Shown: in pieces, positions 1 through 10,127 of the stretch
Layout of the letters: each line of letters opens with the position of its first letter
How positions within the stretch are numbered: the first letter of the stretch is position 1
NCBI GenBank assembly: GCA_964412555.1
Contig: CAYPPG010000021.1
Span: 47,489 to 111,488, forward strand
Origin: CAYPPG01 sp964412555
GTDB lineage: Bacteria > Hinthialibacterota > Hinthialibacteria > Hinthialibacterales > Hinthialibacteraceae
Length of the DNA: 64,000 nt
Direction: 5' to 3'
Made by a program: the position numbers and the translations under genes
Notes under the pieces: model-generated
Seen by the model: the letters and a program-made list of their open reading frames with translations, nothing else
Told to the model about the DNA's origin: nothing
Database searches by the model: none

Positions 1-3000
1 ACATCTTCTACAACACCGGTAATGTTGAAATCATCCCAATTCACATTCGTAATAACGGGCGATTGGATTTCATTATTCCCTTGATTGGACAGTTCTATCC
101 CCTTGTCGAGATTGCGGGAAATGGAATTTCGTGAAATGACATTCCCGACAGTCCCCGATCCTTGTACAAGAACGCCGTCATTTCCATTCTCTGTAATCTG
201 GTTGGCGATAATCTTATTGTGATGCGCCCCCCCACTGATTTCAATTCCCGATTCCTTGTTTGCATTGATAATATTACCCGTGATTTCAATTCCACTGGCG
301 TTATTCGTTAAATGAATTCCGGTACCGTTCCCGTTCTCTCTATTCCCGGTTTCCCATTCCTCGGGTTCACCAATGATGTTTTGCAGGATGGTCACATCGG
401 TATTCTCTTTCTCGATCAAAATCCCCACTTCATTCCCAAATTCTATATTGTTTCCCTCTTCTTGACGCTCGCCACCAATGACCACGTCCTTCCCCGAATC
501 AATATGAATCCCATTTATTCCTTCCAATCTTCCGTTATTAACGACGATGCTCGAAGTAATGTCGATGTCCTTTGTTTCATCCCCGGTAATATATATACCA
601 TCCTTCGTGAAACCACTGACATTTACACCCCGCTCGTCATAGCCGAGATCGATGGATTGACAGTTTTCTATAAAGATACCATTGAGCGCATTGTTAAAAA
701 CCCACATACCGGTACGCGGCCGATCTCCAAATATTTTTACATCACTGCATTCGATGAGTGAGATTCCATTGAGCATATTATCATCTGCTCGCGAGAGTTC
801 GAATACAAGATTGTTCGATTGGAATGCATGATATCCGTTTTCGCCATTTCTATAGATATCACATCTCAATACATGAACATCTTCCGATTGTTGGATGGAT
901 AAGCCGGATTTTTGGCCACCTGGACCCAATTCACTATTTTCGAGATTTATATCTCGGCTGTTCTTTATCGTCATACAATTTGTGCCGGAAGTTTCTCCAC
1001 TGCTCCAGTCAAACCTTGCGCCGCTCACGTCATTGAGCAAGATTCCCTGCATCGTCTCCGCGTCGCAATGACTGTCTGTCACCACAACATTGGTAGCATG
1101 TTCTATCACCATCCCATTTTTTTGGCTCTCGACAATTTGCTGTACATCTAACAGAAAATCATAGGCGCTACTCATTATGAATCCATTTTCATGCCCATGG
1201 ATATAGTTGTTCCAAAGATATCCTTGGTTGGCGTTTTCTATCAGGATTCCTATACCTGTGGTTTTGTCCATCTGATATTTTTTTCTGTCCATAGTGCCAA
1301 AAACGTCCGGTAAAGGAGCCACGCGTCTCCAATACCCTATTGAATTATGTTTCAAGATAAATGAGGGCTTGTTACGATTCGGAGCGCCATAGATGTTATG
1401 GATGTGGATTCCACCTTTGACATTGTTCGCGAAAACACTTCTGTCGACGATTGTGCCCAATGCACCGTCCTTAATCTCCATTCCCCAACCATCGATTTTA
1501 TAAAGCATTCTGTCAGGATCATCCGGATTGCCGGTGGAAAAACCACAACTCACGATCTCATTGTTGTCCGTGCCTTCCCCCGCAATCGTAACTCCATTCC
1601 CGCCACAGTTTTTCAAGCCACCGCCAGTAATTAAATTTTGCGAAGCTTGATTTCGGATGATAACAAAATCGCCACCGATAAATTCTTCCGGTTGTAAGCC
1701 CCGATTGCTGCATCTTTCAATGACGTTGTTCGAAGTCGACGCTCCTTCAATGACAATAGCATGACTCCTGGTCGCCATGATGCGGCAATCTCGCAAGATA
1801 TTGTTATTGCAACCGTCGGTAAGCCATATTCCATGGTCGGTTTGGGGAGATTCGGTATCAATTACATACGGCCTTTCGTACCTGTCAATATACCGAGGTT
1901 CGAAATGGTTAGAATTAAAAACATTAGATGTTGTACTGGCGCCGCGAAGTACCAAACCATACGGGTTATGCTGAAAATAGTTTTTCACAAACAAATTACG
2001 CTCGGAATTGAACAGTTCAAGCCCATTGACACTGTTGTGGAAGAATACATTAGCGCTGATTCGATTGTCTTTTGAATTTTCCAGATAAACACCATGGCCT
2101 TGATTGAGACATAAATCAAGGCGATAAATTTCGTTATTATCTGAATTCAACAAATCAAGACCATTTAAATCACAATTCTCAATTGTGCAAAAATTGATTC
2201 TATTGAGTATGGAATCCGCAATTTTTATTCCATTTCCTTGGCAATTCAAAATTGTCGAGTGAGATATTTGGTTGCCGCCACCGCTTTGTATTTCAATTCC
2301 ATTCCCCGCACAACCATCGATCTCAACCTCGAACTCATTTCGCACGCCACCCATGATTTCAACAGCGTTTTTCTTGCTATCCACAATTCGCGTTTCGATA
2401 TCATTGTCGTCGCCTTTGATGATCAATGGAATCTCCTGTTGCGATATCAGAGTCCCAATCCTCACAAATGAGCTATTATTCAATGTTAATGAGTAAAGCA
2501 TATCCACGACGCCATCGACATAAAGATTATCATCGTTCTCCAATTCCAATCCGAGGATCTCATAGGGACGCTCCACGCCAGACGCTACGATTGTATCCTC
2601 ATACCGTGCGCCGCCACCTTGTATATCATCACCGCCAGAAATATAATCCGCTTCTTCAGAATTTTCCCAACCATCAAGGGTTATTTTTTTCTCTGTGCGT
2701 TTGGTTCCTCCTCCTGAATAATGCCATGTGGTATATATATACCTACATTCAGTACCCATAACAGATCCCGTTTCTCGTTCGCTTCTTTTAACTGTATGCC
2801 AGTATGTTTCACCCTCTTCATTCTTACGTTCATATTTATCATAATATACTTCAATATTTTCATCATCCCATGGCTTTTGAAAAGGATAAATGCTCCCGTC
2901 CGCAAATGCCACAGCCTCCGACAACGTCAATTTTCCATCCGCTTTCCGGCCTTCTTCATAAGAGTTGACTCGAATCGTCCATCCCCCCTCAAAATCAATC

Positions 3001-6000
3001 GTGGGGTTATCGGTAATGCCCGGCTCACGCACAATTTGAAGGGTTTCGGACATTCCCGCAGGTGTCCAAACGCGAATCGGCATTGGTTCTTCCGCGACAT
3101 CCGTCGGAGGCATGCGAAAATGCAAAAGTGAATTTAATACATAAAAAGGCTCAAGAATTTCATCGCCAACCTCAATCCGTAACGGATTGGATTGATAACC
3201 ATAATAACCGAAATTGTCACCGCGCAATTTCACGACTCCGCCCATCTGGATCGAATCGGGAACCACCTCATTCAAGACCGGCTTATCAAGAATTTCGAAC
3301 TGAAAACGCTCTGTCTCATAATCCCCATTCGCCGGAGACTTGATATAAATATCGTATTTTCCGGGTGGCTTATCCGGTACAAAAAAAGTAATCTCTGTGT
3401 CCGTTCGCGATTCGATGAAAGGAACCACCCCATCACCGAAATAAACAATATCTTTTTCCTCTAAACGGAAAGGCTCAAACGAGGTTCCATGAAGATGGAT
3501 TTCGGTTCCTTCAAATCTCAAAAGCTCACGCGTATCGATAGAAGGATAATTATCGGGAAGTTCAGTAAAGCCCTGGGCGGGGGTGATACTGGTCAGCACG
3601 GGAATCCGTTTCAGCGAAAACCGCTGGGGAGCTGCAATTCTAGACATTGCAGAAGGAGTCTCGACAACGACACGGTAGGATTCGTCATAGACCAATTCAT
3701 CCGGCACCTCTACCTGAATGGTACTTTTATCCTCAACGGAAATAATGCGGCCTTCATAGACAACCGATTTGCTTCTCTGCTCGAAGAGTACCGTATTTTC
3801 ATGAATCCCTTCTCCGAAATTTTCACCGGTAATCGTGAGAATTGTTCCATAACCGCCTTCAACCGGATCCATGGAGAATATTTCGGGTGAAAAAGGATCA
3901 CCGACGACAATCACAAAAGACTCAAGCGGCGTTGGACCGGCCACAATCTCGAAATCATATGGATTGGCGATATATCCATCGAGCGCCAGCATCCGTTCCC
4001 CGATACGTCCCAGCGAAGAAATCTTGTCGAGAACGAAAAGAAGCTTGTCTGCTCGTTCCAGGGCTTTTTCCAATTGAGTGATTACTTTAAGACGGGAAAC
4101 CATTGCTTGGGGAACGGCAGTTGAAAATCCTTTTGCTACATCAACCGCCACGGCCGATAAAATATGAAGACCTTCTTTACTATTTTCAAGCAAATTATTT
4201 CCTGAAAAATTGGCATTCGATAATTCTTGGGTCAGTTTACGCACGCCATTTTGCACACCTTTCTTTAAGCCCGCGCGTGCCCAACGTTGAGACTCACCGG
4301 TGCCAAGATCAATTAGATCCACGATAGCGAGCGCAATATTCGTTACGGTTGCAATGTTGGACCAAGACTGCCCTCCAGGAATATCCTCGATCGTCTTGAA
4401 CTCTAATGAATCCTGATACTTATCCGTGTAAATACATCCACTGTAATTACGGAGAATATATACGCCCTCTTCACCATCTGCAAAAGGAAGTGAGCTCTCA
4501 TCAAACATGGCATTGTAACCTGGCGTGACGATACTATCGATCGCGGTATAGACGATATCGATTTTTGCTGTCCATTGATTGGCAGGAATTGCTGTCGCCA
4601 CACGGTATTCGGATACATTTAAGGGACGATTCACAAGTGATGACATGGATTCATTCAATCCCTTCGGCATATCCTCCAAATGAACACGATATAAAACGGA
4701 ATACCAATCAAGCGGGCTATATCCCTGGGCAGCCCAAGGAAAGATACTTTCGTAGGGTTCCAATTTCGGGACCAACGTATGATTTTCTGCATCATAATCG
4801 ACATGCGTGTAATCACGATCTGCTCCAATAATCAATGGAGCGCGGCCGGAATTGACGGCTTTGACTTTCATATTGGTTTGCAAGGATTTCGCGGAACCTG
4901 AAGGAGGATTCATAGGACGCAGTTTCCCTGGATCATTAGAACGTGATCGTGTAGAGCTTCTTTTAGCTGGGTTCTCGTTATCCAGTTGAACAAGTAAAGA
5001 ACTTGGCATGGCATCGATCAAAGCCAACACCGCTTGATCCCATGCTTCCCCTACAACGGGATCATCGATCCCGGCGACTCCTTGCGGATATCGCTCTGCA
5101 ATGGCATCGGCTAAAGCGTTGGTCTCCTCTAACTGATCCATTAGATTCAAAGCCATTTCAGCACGCGCAGGATCTTCACTCATGATAAAAGGATGCATGA
5201 AAATCAACGCTCTTGCCGTTGTATCCGCATTGACTTCAATGGAAGAAACGGGAGCTTCTCCATCCATAAATGGAGGTTGGATGGACATATAAGCAAACTC
5301 ACTGTCGTTTCTCGGAACAGCGGCAACAATAAAAAGACGTTTTTCGGGCATTTTCAAGAAAAACGATCCGGTAGAGGATATTTCACTTGAATCCGCATAT
5401 CCGCAAGTAATATCAAAATGGTTATGATCAAGCCCCCCATCAAGCTGAAGGTTACCTTCCCGCTCCACTAGAATGACAAAATCACGGTCACTGATGGCTT
5501 CTCCACCCACGGTCTTGACACGGATTCTGCCGGTTGTTGCTTCTTCCGGCACTCGAACAAGAATCCGGGTAGACATGACTTCTGTAATTTCTGCTTCGAC
5601 TTTCCCGAAAAAGACTCGATTGTCTTCCGAAGAGTGTGTCAAAAAACTGGATCCAAATATGGCAACCTGTTCCCCTGCAGCGCCGCAATTCGGCTCGAAG
5701 TCGTCGATTCTTGGTACGGAATTACTGTAATCGGCGCTCAATTCTCCTTTCGACACCAACCCAACAGTGTATTGAAGGATTCTCTCCGCATCTTCTTTTG
5801 TCAAAGCGCCATCACCAACAGTGCGGCCATCGGTTCCCGGAACCGGATAGACATCCCCTCGCAGCAGAATGTCATCGGTCGCGGATTCAAGACCCTCCAC
5901 AATTCGCATGATCAAAAGTGCATCCCGCCCCACAACATACCCATCACCATCGGCATCCCCGGGGACAAATCTCTCCTCTGCGCTGGCAATTGGGGTAACG

Positions 6001-6044
6001 GCAGTGATGAATACCAATGCAACAAAACATTGCACGCTTTTCAT
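1..6044 (-). CDS. Giant exported dockerin-like/TIG/parallel beta-helix protein (C-terminus outside window)
   Basis: One uninterrupted minus-strand frame of 2014 codons runs from an ATG at 6044 off the left edge, so the C-terminus is missing. Residues 1-22 form a Sec signal peptide ending ASA. Residues about 26-95 carry two calcium-loop-like repeats (GDADGDGYVVGRDALLI and the GDGALTKEDAERIL stretch), resembling dockerin type I. TIG/IPT-like beta-sandwich segments start near residues 111, 718, 813 and 920. From about residue 1160 onward there are many short N-G-I/N-x-I repeats of the NosD-like right-handed beta-helix type. A central segment (about 300-700) is not recognised. It is probably a cell-surface or secreted protein that binds or cleaves polysaccharide, but no catalytic site is identifiable. 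The leader is AT-rich and no clear Shine-Dalgarno is visible. Confidence 0.85.
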   Translation of the reverse strand, partial: MKSVQCFVALVFITAVTPIASAEERFVPGDADGDGYVVGRDALLIMRIVEGLESATDDILLRGDVYPVPGTDGRTVGDGALTKEDAERILQYTVGLVSKGELSADYSNSVPRIDDFEPNCGAAGEQVAIFGSSFLTHSSEDNRVFFGKVEAEITEVMSTRILVRVPEEATTGRIRVKTVGGEAISDRDFVILVEREGNLQLDGGLDHNHFDITCGYADSSEISSTGSFFLKMPEKRLFIVAAVPRNDSEFAYMSIQPPFMDGEAPVSSIEVNADTTARALIFMHPFIMSEDPARAEMALNLMDQLEETNALADAIAERYPQGVAGIDDPVVGEAWDQAVLALIDAMPSSLLVQLDNENPAKRSSTRSRSNDPGKLRPMNPPSGSAKSLQTNMKVKAVNSGRAPLIIGADRDYTHVDYDAENHTLVPKLEPYESIFPWAAQGYSPLDWYSVLYRVHLEDMPKGLNESMSSLVNRPLNVSEYRVATAIPANQWTAKIDIVYTAIDSIVTPGYNAMFDESSLPFADGEEGVYILRNYSGCIYTDKYQDSLEFKTIEDIPGGQSWSNIATVTNIALAIVDLIDLGTGESQRWARAGLKKGVQNGVRKLTQELSNANFSGNNLLENSKEGLHILSAVAVDVAKGFSTAVPQAMVSRLKVITQLEKALERADKLLFVLDKISSLGRIGERMLALDGYIANPYDFEIVAGPTPLESFVIVVGDPFSPEIFSMDPVEGGYGTILTITGENFGEGIHENTVLFEQRSKSVVYEGRIISVEDKSTIQVEVPDELVYDESYRVVVETPSAMSRIAAPQRFSLKRIPVLTSITPAQGFTELPDNYPSIDTRELLRFEGTEIHLHGTSFEPFRLEEKDIVYFGDGVVPFIESRTDTEITFFVPDKPPGKYDIYIKSPANGDYETERFQFEILDKPVLNEVVPDSIQMGGVVKLRGDNFGYYGYQSNPLRIEVGDEILEPFYVLNSLLHFRMPPTDVAEEPMPIRVWTPAGMSETLQIVREPGITDNPTIDFEGGWTIRVNSYEEGRKADGKLTLSEAVAFADGSIYPFQKPWDDENIEVYYDKYERKNEEGETYWHTVKRSERETGSVMGTECRYIYTTWHYSGGGTKRTEKKITLDGWENSEEADYISGGDDIQGGGARYEDTIVASGVERPYEILGLELENDDNLYVDGVVDMLYSLTLNNSSFVRIGTLISQQEIPLIIKGDDNDIETRIVDSKKNAVEIMGGVRNEFEVEIDGCAGNGIEIQSGGGNQISHSTILNCQGNGIKIADSILNRINFCTIENCDLNGLDLLNSDNNEIYRLDLCLNQGHGVYLENSKDNRISANVFFHNSVNGLELFNSERNLFVKNYFQHNPYGLVLRGASTTSNVFNSNHFEPRYIDRYERPYVIDTESPQTDHGIWLTDGCNNNILRDCRIMATRSHAIVIEGASTSNNVIERCSNRGLQPEEFIGGDFVIIRNQASQNLITGGGLKNCGGNGVTIAGEGTDNNEIVSCGFSTGNPDDPDRMLYKIDGWGMEIKDGALGTIVDRSVFANNVKGGIHIHNIYGAPNRNKPSFILKHNSIGYWRRVAPLPDVFGTMDRKKYQMDKTTGIGILIENANQGYLWNNYIHGHENGFIMSSAYDFLLDVQQIVESQKNGMVIEHATNVVVTDSHCDAETMQGILLNDVSGARFDWSSGETSGTNCMTIKNSRDINLENSELGPGGQKSGLSIQQSEDVHVLRCDIYRNGENGYHAFQSNNLVFELSRADDNMLNGISLIECSDVKIFGDRPRTGMWVFNNALNGIFIENCQSIDLGYDERGVNVSGFTKDGIYITGDETKDIDITSSIVVNNGRLEGINGIHIDSGKDVVIGGERQEEGNNIEFGNEVGILIEKENTDVTILQNIIGEPEEWETGNRENGNGTGIHLTNNASGIEITGNIINANKESGIEISGGAHHNKIIANQITENGNDGVLVQGSGTVGNVISRNSISRNLDKGIELSNQGNNEIQSPVITNVNWDDFNITGVVED

Positions 6045-6274
6045 TATTAAATTTAAATTAATATGTAATTTTTGAAAAGTAATCATTAGAAAAACCTATT
6101 TGTAGGGTGATTTGGGGATTATACAATGCAGAAAATAATCCATACAATCGAAGATATTACCATAAACATACCGGAGAATTCAACGGCGGTTCACCCTTTG
6201 AGCGGATAAATTAAGTGTGCAAAATTATGTTACACACATCTTTCTGTCACAGGATTACGAGATTCCCTACTACG

Positions 6275-8704
6275 TCAATTCGACAACTCCGAATAACTTG
6301 CCATTACTTTTTCCACACCTTCCCTTGAAAGCGGTGCGGGATGATATTTTCCCTGACTCCACAAATCATACGTGCTCATCCGATACGGACTATCCGGATG
6401 TTCGGATTGCCCGATCGGCAATATGGATTGCGCCGAATCGATATCATGCATAGGCACCCACTGCGAATAGGATTGGCCGGTTTGCGATAAAATCGTTCCT
6501 CCATCGATGCAGGTCAACATCGGAAATGTCAGATCTTTCTCTTCATCCAATGAGGAATAACCATCGAGGCTCTCGAAATAACCGAGAATCTGTCGATCTA
6601 GCTGCTCCCGTGCAACCGAAAGCCATTGATCAGGATTTCGCCCATAACGGCTCTCCGCTGTACTCCATGCATTCGCGAGAGTCTCATCGATGAATGCTAC
6701 TTCCAATTCATTCAATTCCGCTTTCGGTTCCTTTTTATGTTTTTCTTTTACCGTCTTCAAAAATAAACTCAAACCGGACTGCCCACCGCCATACTTCAAG
6801 GTCAATTCACTCTGCATAAGCCGGAACATGGTATTGATGACATTCGCCACTTCCGTTCCCTTCACTGTCATATCCGACCGCGCCCCTTCTTCATACCATT
6901 CTTCAAGATAATCTAGTGTCTTCAATGTATCTTCAGAAAGTTTCGCTTTCTGCACATCCCGCAAGAAATAACCAAGCCGGACAATCTCACGCTTGGCAGG
7001 ATTTACACAATCGTAATGAACCGCCTTGACCTCTTCCGGTGTAAATTTCTCTTTCCTTCGCAACCGTTCTCTCAACCGCCAGGAACGGTCGGTGTCACCC
7101 CCTGAACCGGTGCTGATTCCGATGGGAAGTGGATAAAAAGAACCGATCGGACGATGATTCGCCGTCTGCAAAAATCCCCGCTCCGGATTCACGACATGCG
7201 GCAACAATTCATACGGAACATATCCCCGCCAATCATACTTGTTCGCTGTCCCAAGATGGGAAGCGCGGCCTTCATCCAACGCGTGACGAGACCGAACCGG
7301 CATCGCCCCAAGAGTCCAATAGGCGATATTCCCTTCCCGGTCCCCAAAAACAATGTTTGCGCTGGGAAACAACCACCCCTCGATTGCATGGGAAAACTCA
7401 TCGACGTTTTTTGCGCGGATCATTGAAAAGAAACCTTGTATCGTTTCACGATCCTCGATGCACATCGGAACACGTTTCAAAACGGCTTCTTCTCCTTCCC
7501 GAACATCATGGGCAATTGATGACACCACCGGTCCCAAATGCGTCTCTTTCAATACAAGTGTTTTATCCTCCCCATTTTTGACTTTGATAGTTTCCTCCCA
7601 CACGGTCATATCCTGCCATTCCCCCTCATAAAAATATTGATTTGGTTTGTCGGGATCGACGTTCAAAAGGAATTGATCTGCCTGATCGGCGCCAAGTGCC
7701 GTCAGTCCCCATGCGACATTTTCCGACCACCCGATGAGTATGATCGGACTGCCCGGCACACCGATTCCGCGCGCATTGAACGTTTTTCCTTGTATATGGT
7801 ATTCATAGAACATGGATGGATTCCGAACCGGTGTCTGCGGATCACTGCACAAAACGGACGAACCGGTTGTTGTTTTTTTTCCTCCCAAAACCCAGGCATG
7901 GCTGAACTTCGGTCCTTGCTCCCCGGATTCACTCTTGGAAAGAATTCCGTGTTTCTCCGCAAACTCGTTTACCTTCTGCAGCCACTCTTCACTTATATCT
8001 TCCGGTTGAACGACCGCGGCAGCATCGTCCGGACCAATGGGTTCAAGGTCAATCTTTGTTTCTATCCGTTCGGATTGTCTACCGCGGCCACCCCTTCCAC
8101 CTCTTCTTGCCATCGCAGCACGGTCGAATTGTCCACGTCCTTCCTTTAATCGATGATAAACCATCGTGTCATGAAGCCCTTCGCCGGAAAAAAACATTCC
8201 CATATGCCACCACGACACAAGACAATCGGCCGCAGTCCACTCTTCCGGCTCCAACCCATATTGTCTAAACAGATAAAGCAATTCTTCGGGATGTTCCCGA
8301 ATATGATCATTGACCCCATCACAATAGGCTTGCAGCAAGTTTTTCGTTTCTCCATCGAGATTTTTCGCGACTTCTTTTGCGGACCGGTAAACTCCAAGTG
8401 TGCGATATTTTATATCTTGCGTAACAGAGGTCACTCCGCGCTTCCGATGATTCATTTCTCCCACAACCTCGGATAATCTCCCCTGAACAATTCGCAGATT
8501 GAAATGCATTTGAAACGCACGGTCTTCCGCAGTGGCATACCCCAGCCCATACATTGCTCCGATGTCCGTTTCGGAAAAAATATGCGGGACTCCCCACTGA
8601 TCACGAATAAGTTCAATCTTTCCATAAGAAGCGGCATAACTCTCTGCAACAACCACTCCGAATAAAAGAATCCCCATCATAAAATCACGTTTTAACTGTT
8701 TCAT
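6275..8704 (-). CDS. Penicillin acylase family N-terminal-nucleophile hydrolase
   Basis: The 809-residue product has the S45 peptidase/penicillin amidase layout. A Sec signal (about residues 1-24) is followed by an alpha-subunit part with the RDQWGVPHIFSETD motif and a spacer of about 200-265. The beta subunit should start at Ser268 in GPKFSHAWVLGG, the expected autocatalytic nucleophile. Later the SDPQTP segment corresponds to the family's DPH motif. Family members self-cleave in the periplasm and hydrolyse amide bonds of acylated amines such as beta-lactams, acyl-homoserine lactones or acyl-amino acids. The substrate cannot be told here. The spacer contains an unusual RGGRGGRGR stretch near residues 201-209. 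The start has a good ribosome site (GGAGAG) seven to eight bases upstream. Length is normal for the family. Confidence 0.9.
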   Translation of the reverse strand: MKQLKRDFMMGILLFGVVVAESYAASYGKIELIRDQWGVPHIFSETDIGAMYGLGYATAEDRAFQMHFNLRIVQGRLSEVVGEMNHRKRGVTSVTQDIKYRTLGVYRSAKEVAKNLDGETKNLLQAYCDGVNDHIREHPEELLYLFRQYGLEPEEWTAADCLVSWWHMGMFFSGEGLHDTMVYHRLKEGRGQFDRAAMARRGGRGGRGRQSERIETKIDLEPIGPDDAAAVVQPEDISEEWLQKVNEFAEKHGILSKSESGEQGPKFSHAWVLGGKKTTTGSSVLCSDPQTPVRNPSMFYEYHIQGKTFNARGIGVPGSPIILIGWSENVAWGLTALGADQADQFLLNVDPDKPNQYFYEGEWQDMTVWEETIKVKNGEDKTLVLKETHLGPVVSSIAHDVREGEEAVLKRVPMCIEDRETIQGFFSMIRAKNVDEFSHAIEGWLFPSANIVFGDREGNIAYWTLGAMPVRSRHALDEGRASHLGTANKYDWRGYVPYELLPHVVNPERGFLQTANHRPIGSFYPLPIGISTGSGGDTDRSWRLRERLRRKEKFTPEEVKAVHYDCVNPAKREIVRLGYFLRDVQKAKLSEDTLKTLDYLEEWYEEGARSDMTVKGTEVANVINTMFRLMQSELTLKYGGGQSGLSLFLKTVKEKHKKEPKAELNELEVAFIDETLANAWSTAESRYGRNPDQWLSVAREQLDRQILGYFESLDGYSSLDEEKDLTFPMLTCIDGGTILSQTGQSYSQWVPMHDIDSAQSILPIGQSEHPDSPYRMSTYDLWSQGKYHPAPLSREGVEKVMASYSELSN

Positions 8705-8794
8705 ACCCGCTCTCCTAAAATTTCTTTAATGACGACACTTGAGATTCTCTCCTTATTTTCAATTAGATCAATAGCTAACAATAATTGTCGGAGC

Positions 8795-8812
8795 GCGGGC
8801 ATCCCTGCCCGC
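8795..8812. repeat. GC-rich intergenic hairpin
   Basis: A 7-bp stem GCGGGCA/TGCCCGC with a four-base TCCC loop lies between the divergent acylase and reductase genes. It stands out in an otherwise AT-rich gap, has no T-tract, and resembles the mobile GC-rich intergenic palindromes found in many genomes rather than a terminator. Confidence 0.5.
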
Positions 8813-8891
8813 ATCTTCCAACGCGCGCATTGACAGCCACCGCTTATGTCAACAATAATCAAGAAAATCATCCCAAAATGGAGAACAACAA

Positions 8892-9467
8892 ATGAAAGTA
8901 GTTGCGTTCAACGGCAGTGCAAGAAAAGACGGAAACACGGCAATCTTGATCCGTAAAGTCCTCGAAGAACTCGAACGAGAAGGAATCGAGACGGAACTGA
9001 TCCAGTTTTCCGGTGAAGCTATTCGTGGATGTTTGGCATGTTACCAATGCTTCAAAAATAAAGACAATCACTGCTCAAACGACAGCGATATCGTGAACGA
9101 TTGCATCGATAAAATGATCGAGGCGGATGGCATCATCCTTGGCTCTCCCACCTACTTTTCCGATGTAAGCGCGGAAATGAAGGCCCTGATCGATCGCGCC
9201 GGTTTTGTGGCCCGCGCCAACGGCAATTTTCTTCGCCGCAAAGCCGGTACCGCAGTTGTCGCTGTACGCCGCGGCGGCGAAATGCAAGCATTCGACACAA
9301 TGAATCATTTCTTCATGATCAGCGAAATGATCATCCCGTCATCCTCGTACTGGAACATGGGATTCGGTTTGGAAAAAGGAGACGTCAATAAGGACGAAGA
9401 GGGGCAAAAAACAATGACAACTCTGGGTCAAAACATGGCCTGGTTATTGAAAAAAATCAATTCATAA
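8892..9467 (+). CDS. Flavodoxin-like NAD(P)H-dependent FMN reductase
   Basis: The 191-residue product has the flavodoxin fold of the NADPH-dependent FMN reductase family. The N-terminal FNGSARKDGNTAILI loop binds the FMN phosphate. GSPTYFSDVSAEMKALIDR is the typical flavin-adjacent segment. Cysteines at GCLACYQC and the following HCSND resemble those of iron-sulfur flavoproteins, so the protein could bind a cluster, but the spacing is not decisive. It probably reduces quinones or other small electron acceptors in the cytoplasm. The start has a GGAG site nine bases upstream. It stands alone, divergent from the acylase gene and convergent with the cupin gene. Confidence 0.88.
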   Translation: MKVVAFNGSARKDGNTAILIRKVLEELEREGIETELIQFSGEAIRGCLACYQCFKNKDNHCSNDSDIVNDCIDKMIEADGIILGSPTYFSDVSAEMKALIDRAGFVARANGNFLRRKAGTAVVAVRRGGEMQAFDTMNHFFMISEMIIPSSSYWNMGFGLEKGDVNKDEEGQKTMTTLGQNMAWLLKKINS

Positions 9468-9480
9468 TAATGCAATCAAC

Positions 9481-9510
9481 CGTAGGGGCGGTTCGCGAAC
9501 CGCCCCTACG
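9481..9510. terminator. Perfect 30-bp palindrome between convergent genes
   Basis: The left arm CGTAGGGGCGGTTCG is followed directly by its exact reverse complement. The element sits 13 bases after the reductase stop and 34 bases from the cupin-gene stop, so it could serve as a bidirectional terminator. There is no T-tract on either side. The same kind of GGGGCGGTTCGCGAACCGCCCC palindrome is familiar as a dispersed intergenic repeat in other bacteria, so a mobile palindrome is equally likely. Confidence 0.6.
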
Positions 9511-9543
9511 AAAATGTGGCTACTGAATATTCTCAAAAACATA

Positions 9544-9993
9544 TCAACGACATTTTATCGTCCAAATATCTTCGAATTCGTCAACTTCCGCGCGAATTTC
9601 ATCCGGATTATCGCGATTGTACGGTTCCGTGGGTAAATTAGCCAAGTACGTCGCATCCGAAAGGGACATTTGGCCGTGCCACACAAGCGGAGGAATCGCC
9701 AGCAAAGCATCTTGGCCTTCATCTCCTAATATCACGGTCTGATATTGTCCTTTCGTCAGACTTCCCTCACGATCATCGTACAATCCTATTTTTGAGGTTC
9801 CTTTCACTACATAAAAATGATCCGTTTGTTTCTCGTGTTTATGCCACGCCTTTATGACTCCCTTCCGTAAAAACGAAATGTAAATTTGCCCGAATTTGAT
9901 AAAATATTCATCATCACAACGCAAGACCTCTGTCAAATACCCGCGATCATCGGCATGGCGCTGCAATGGAACCACTTTGACTCCATCGATCAT
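9544..9993 (-). CDS. dTDP-4-dehydrorhamnose 3,5-epimerase-like cupin protein
   Basis: The product is about 149 residues from the ATG at 9993, which has AGAGGT seven bases upstream. A longer frame to 10083 exists but has no ribosome site. The sequence PLQRHADDRGYLTEVLR, then WHKHEKQTDHFYVVKG and IPPLVWHG, follows the RmlC-type cupin pattern. The HKH and H in VWHG fit the expected His residues of the barrel. It is shorter than classical RmlC (about 180), so it could be a relaxed sugar-nucleotide epimerase or ketoisomerase. It is divergent from the RmlD gene 134 bases away, which supports a joint role in deoxysugar supply. Confidence 0.8.
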   Translation of the reverse strand: MIDGVKVVPLQRHADDRGYLTEVLRCDDEYFIKFGQIYISFLRKGVIKAWHKHEKQTDHFYVVKGTSKIGLYDDREGSLTKGQYQTVILGDEGQDALLAIPPLVWHGQMSLSDATYLANLPTEPYNRDNPDEIRAEVDEFEDIWTIKCR

Positions 9994-10127
9994 CTTGTAG
10001 ACCTCTTTCGAATAAGAACTGTTTAGATTAGCATTTTCCTGAACATCGTAGCATGAAAAATCAGAACGGAAATACCTTACCATTATCCACCGGTTTTCCT
10101 TTCTTTTAATGGATAGAAGGAGAAAGA

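Noticed and set aside
312..6050. Several plus-strand open frames up to 149 codons
   Set aside because: They lie opposite a continuous 2014-codon minus-strand frame that has recognisable domains throughout.
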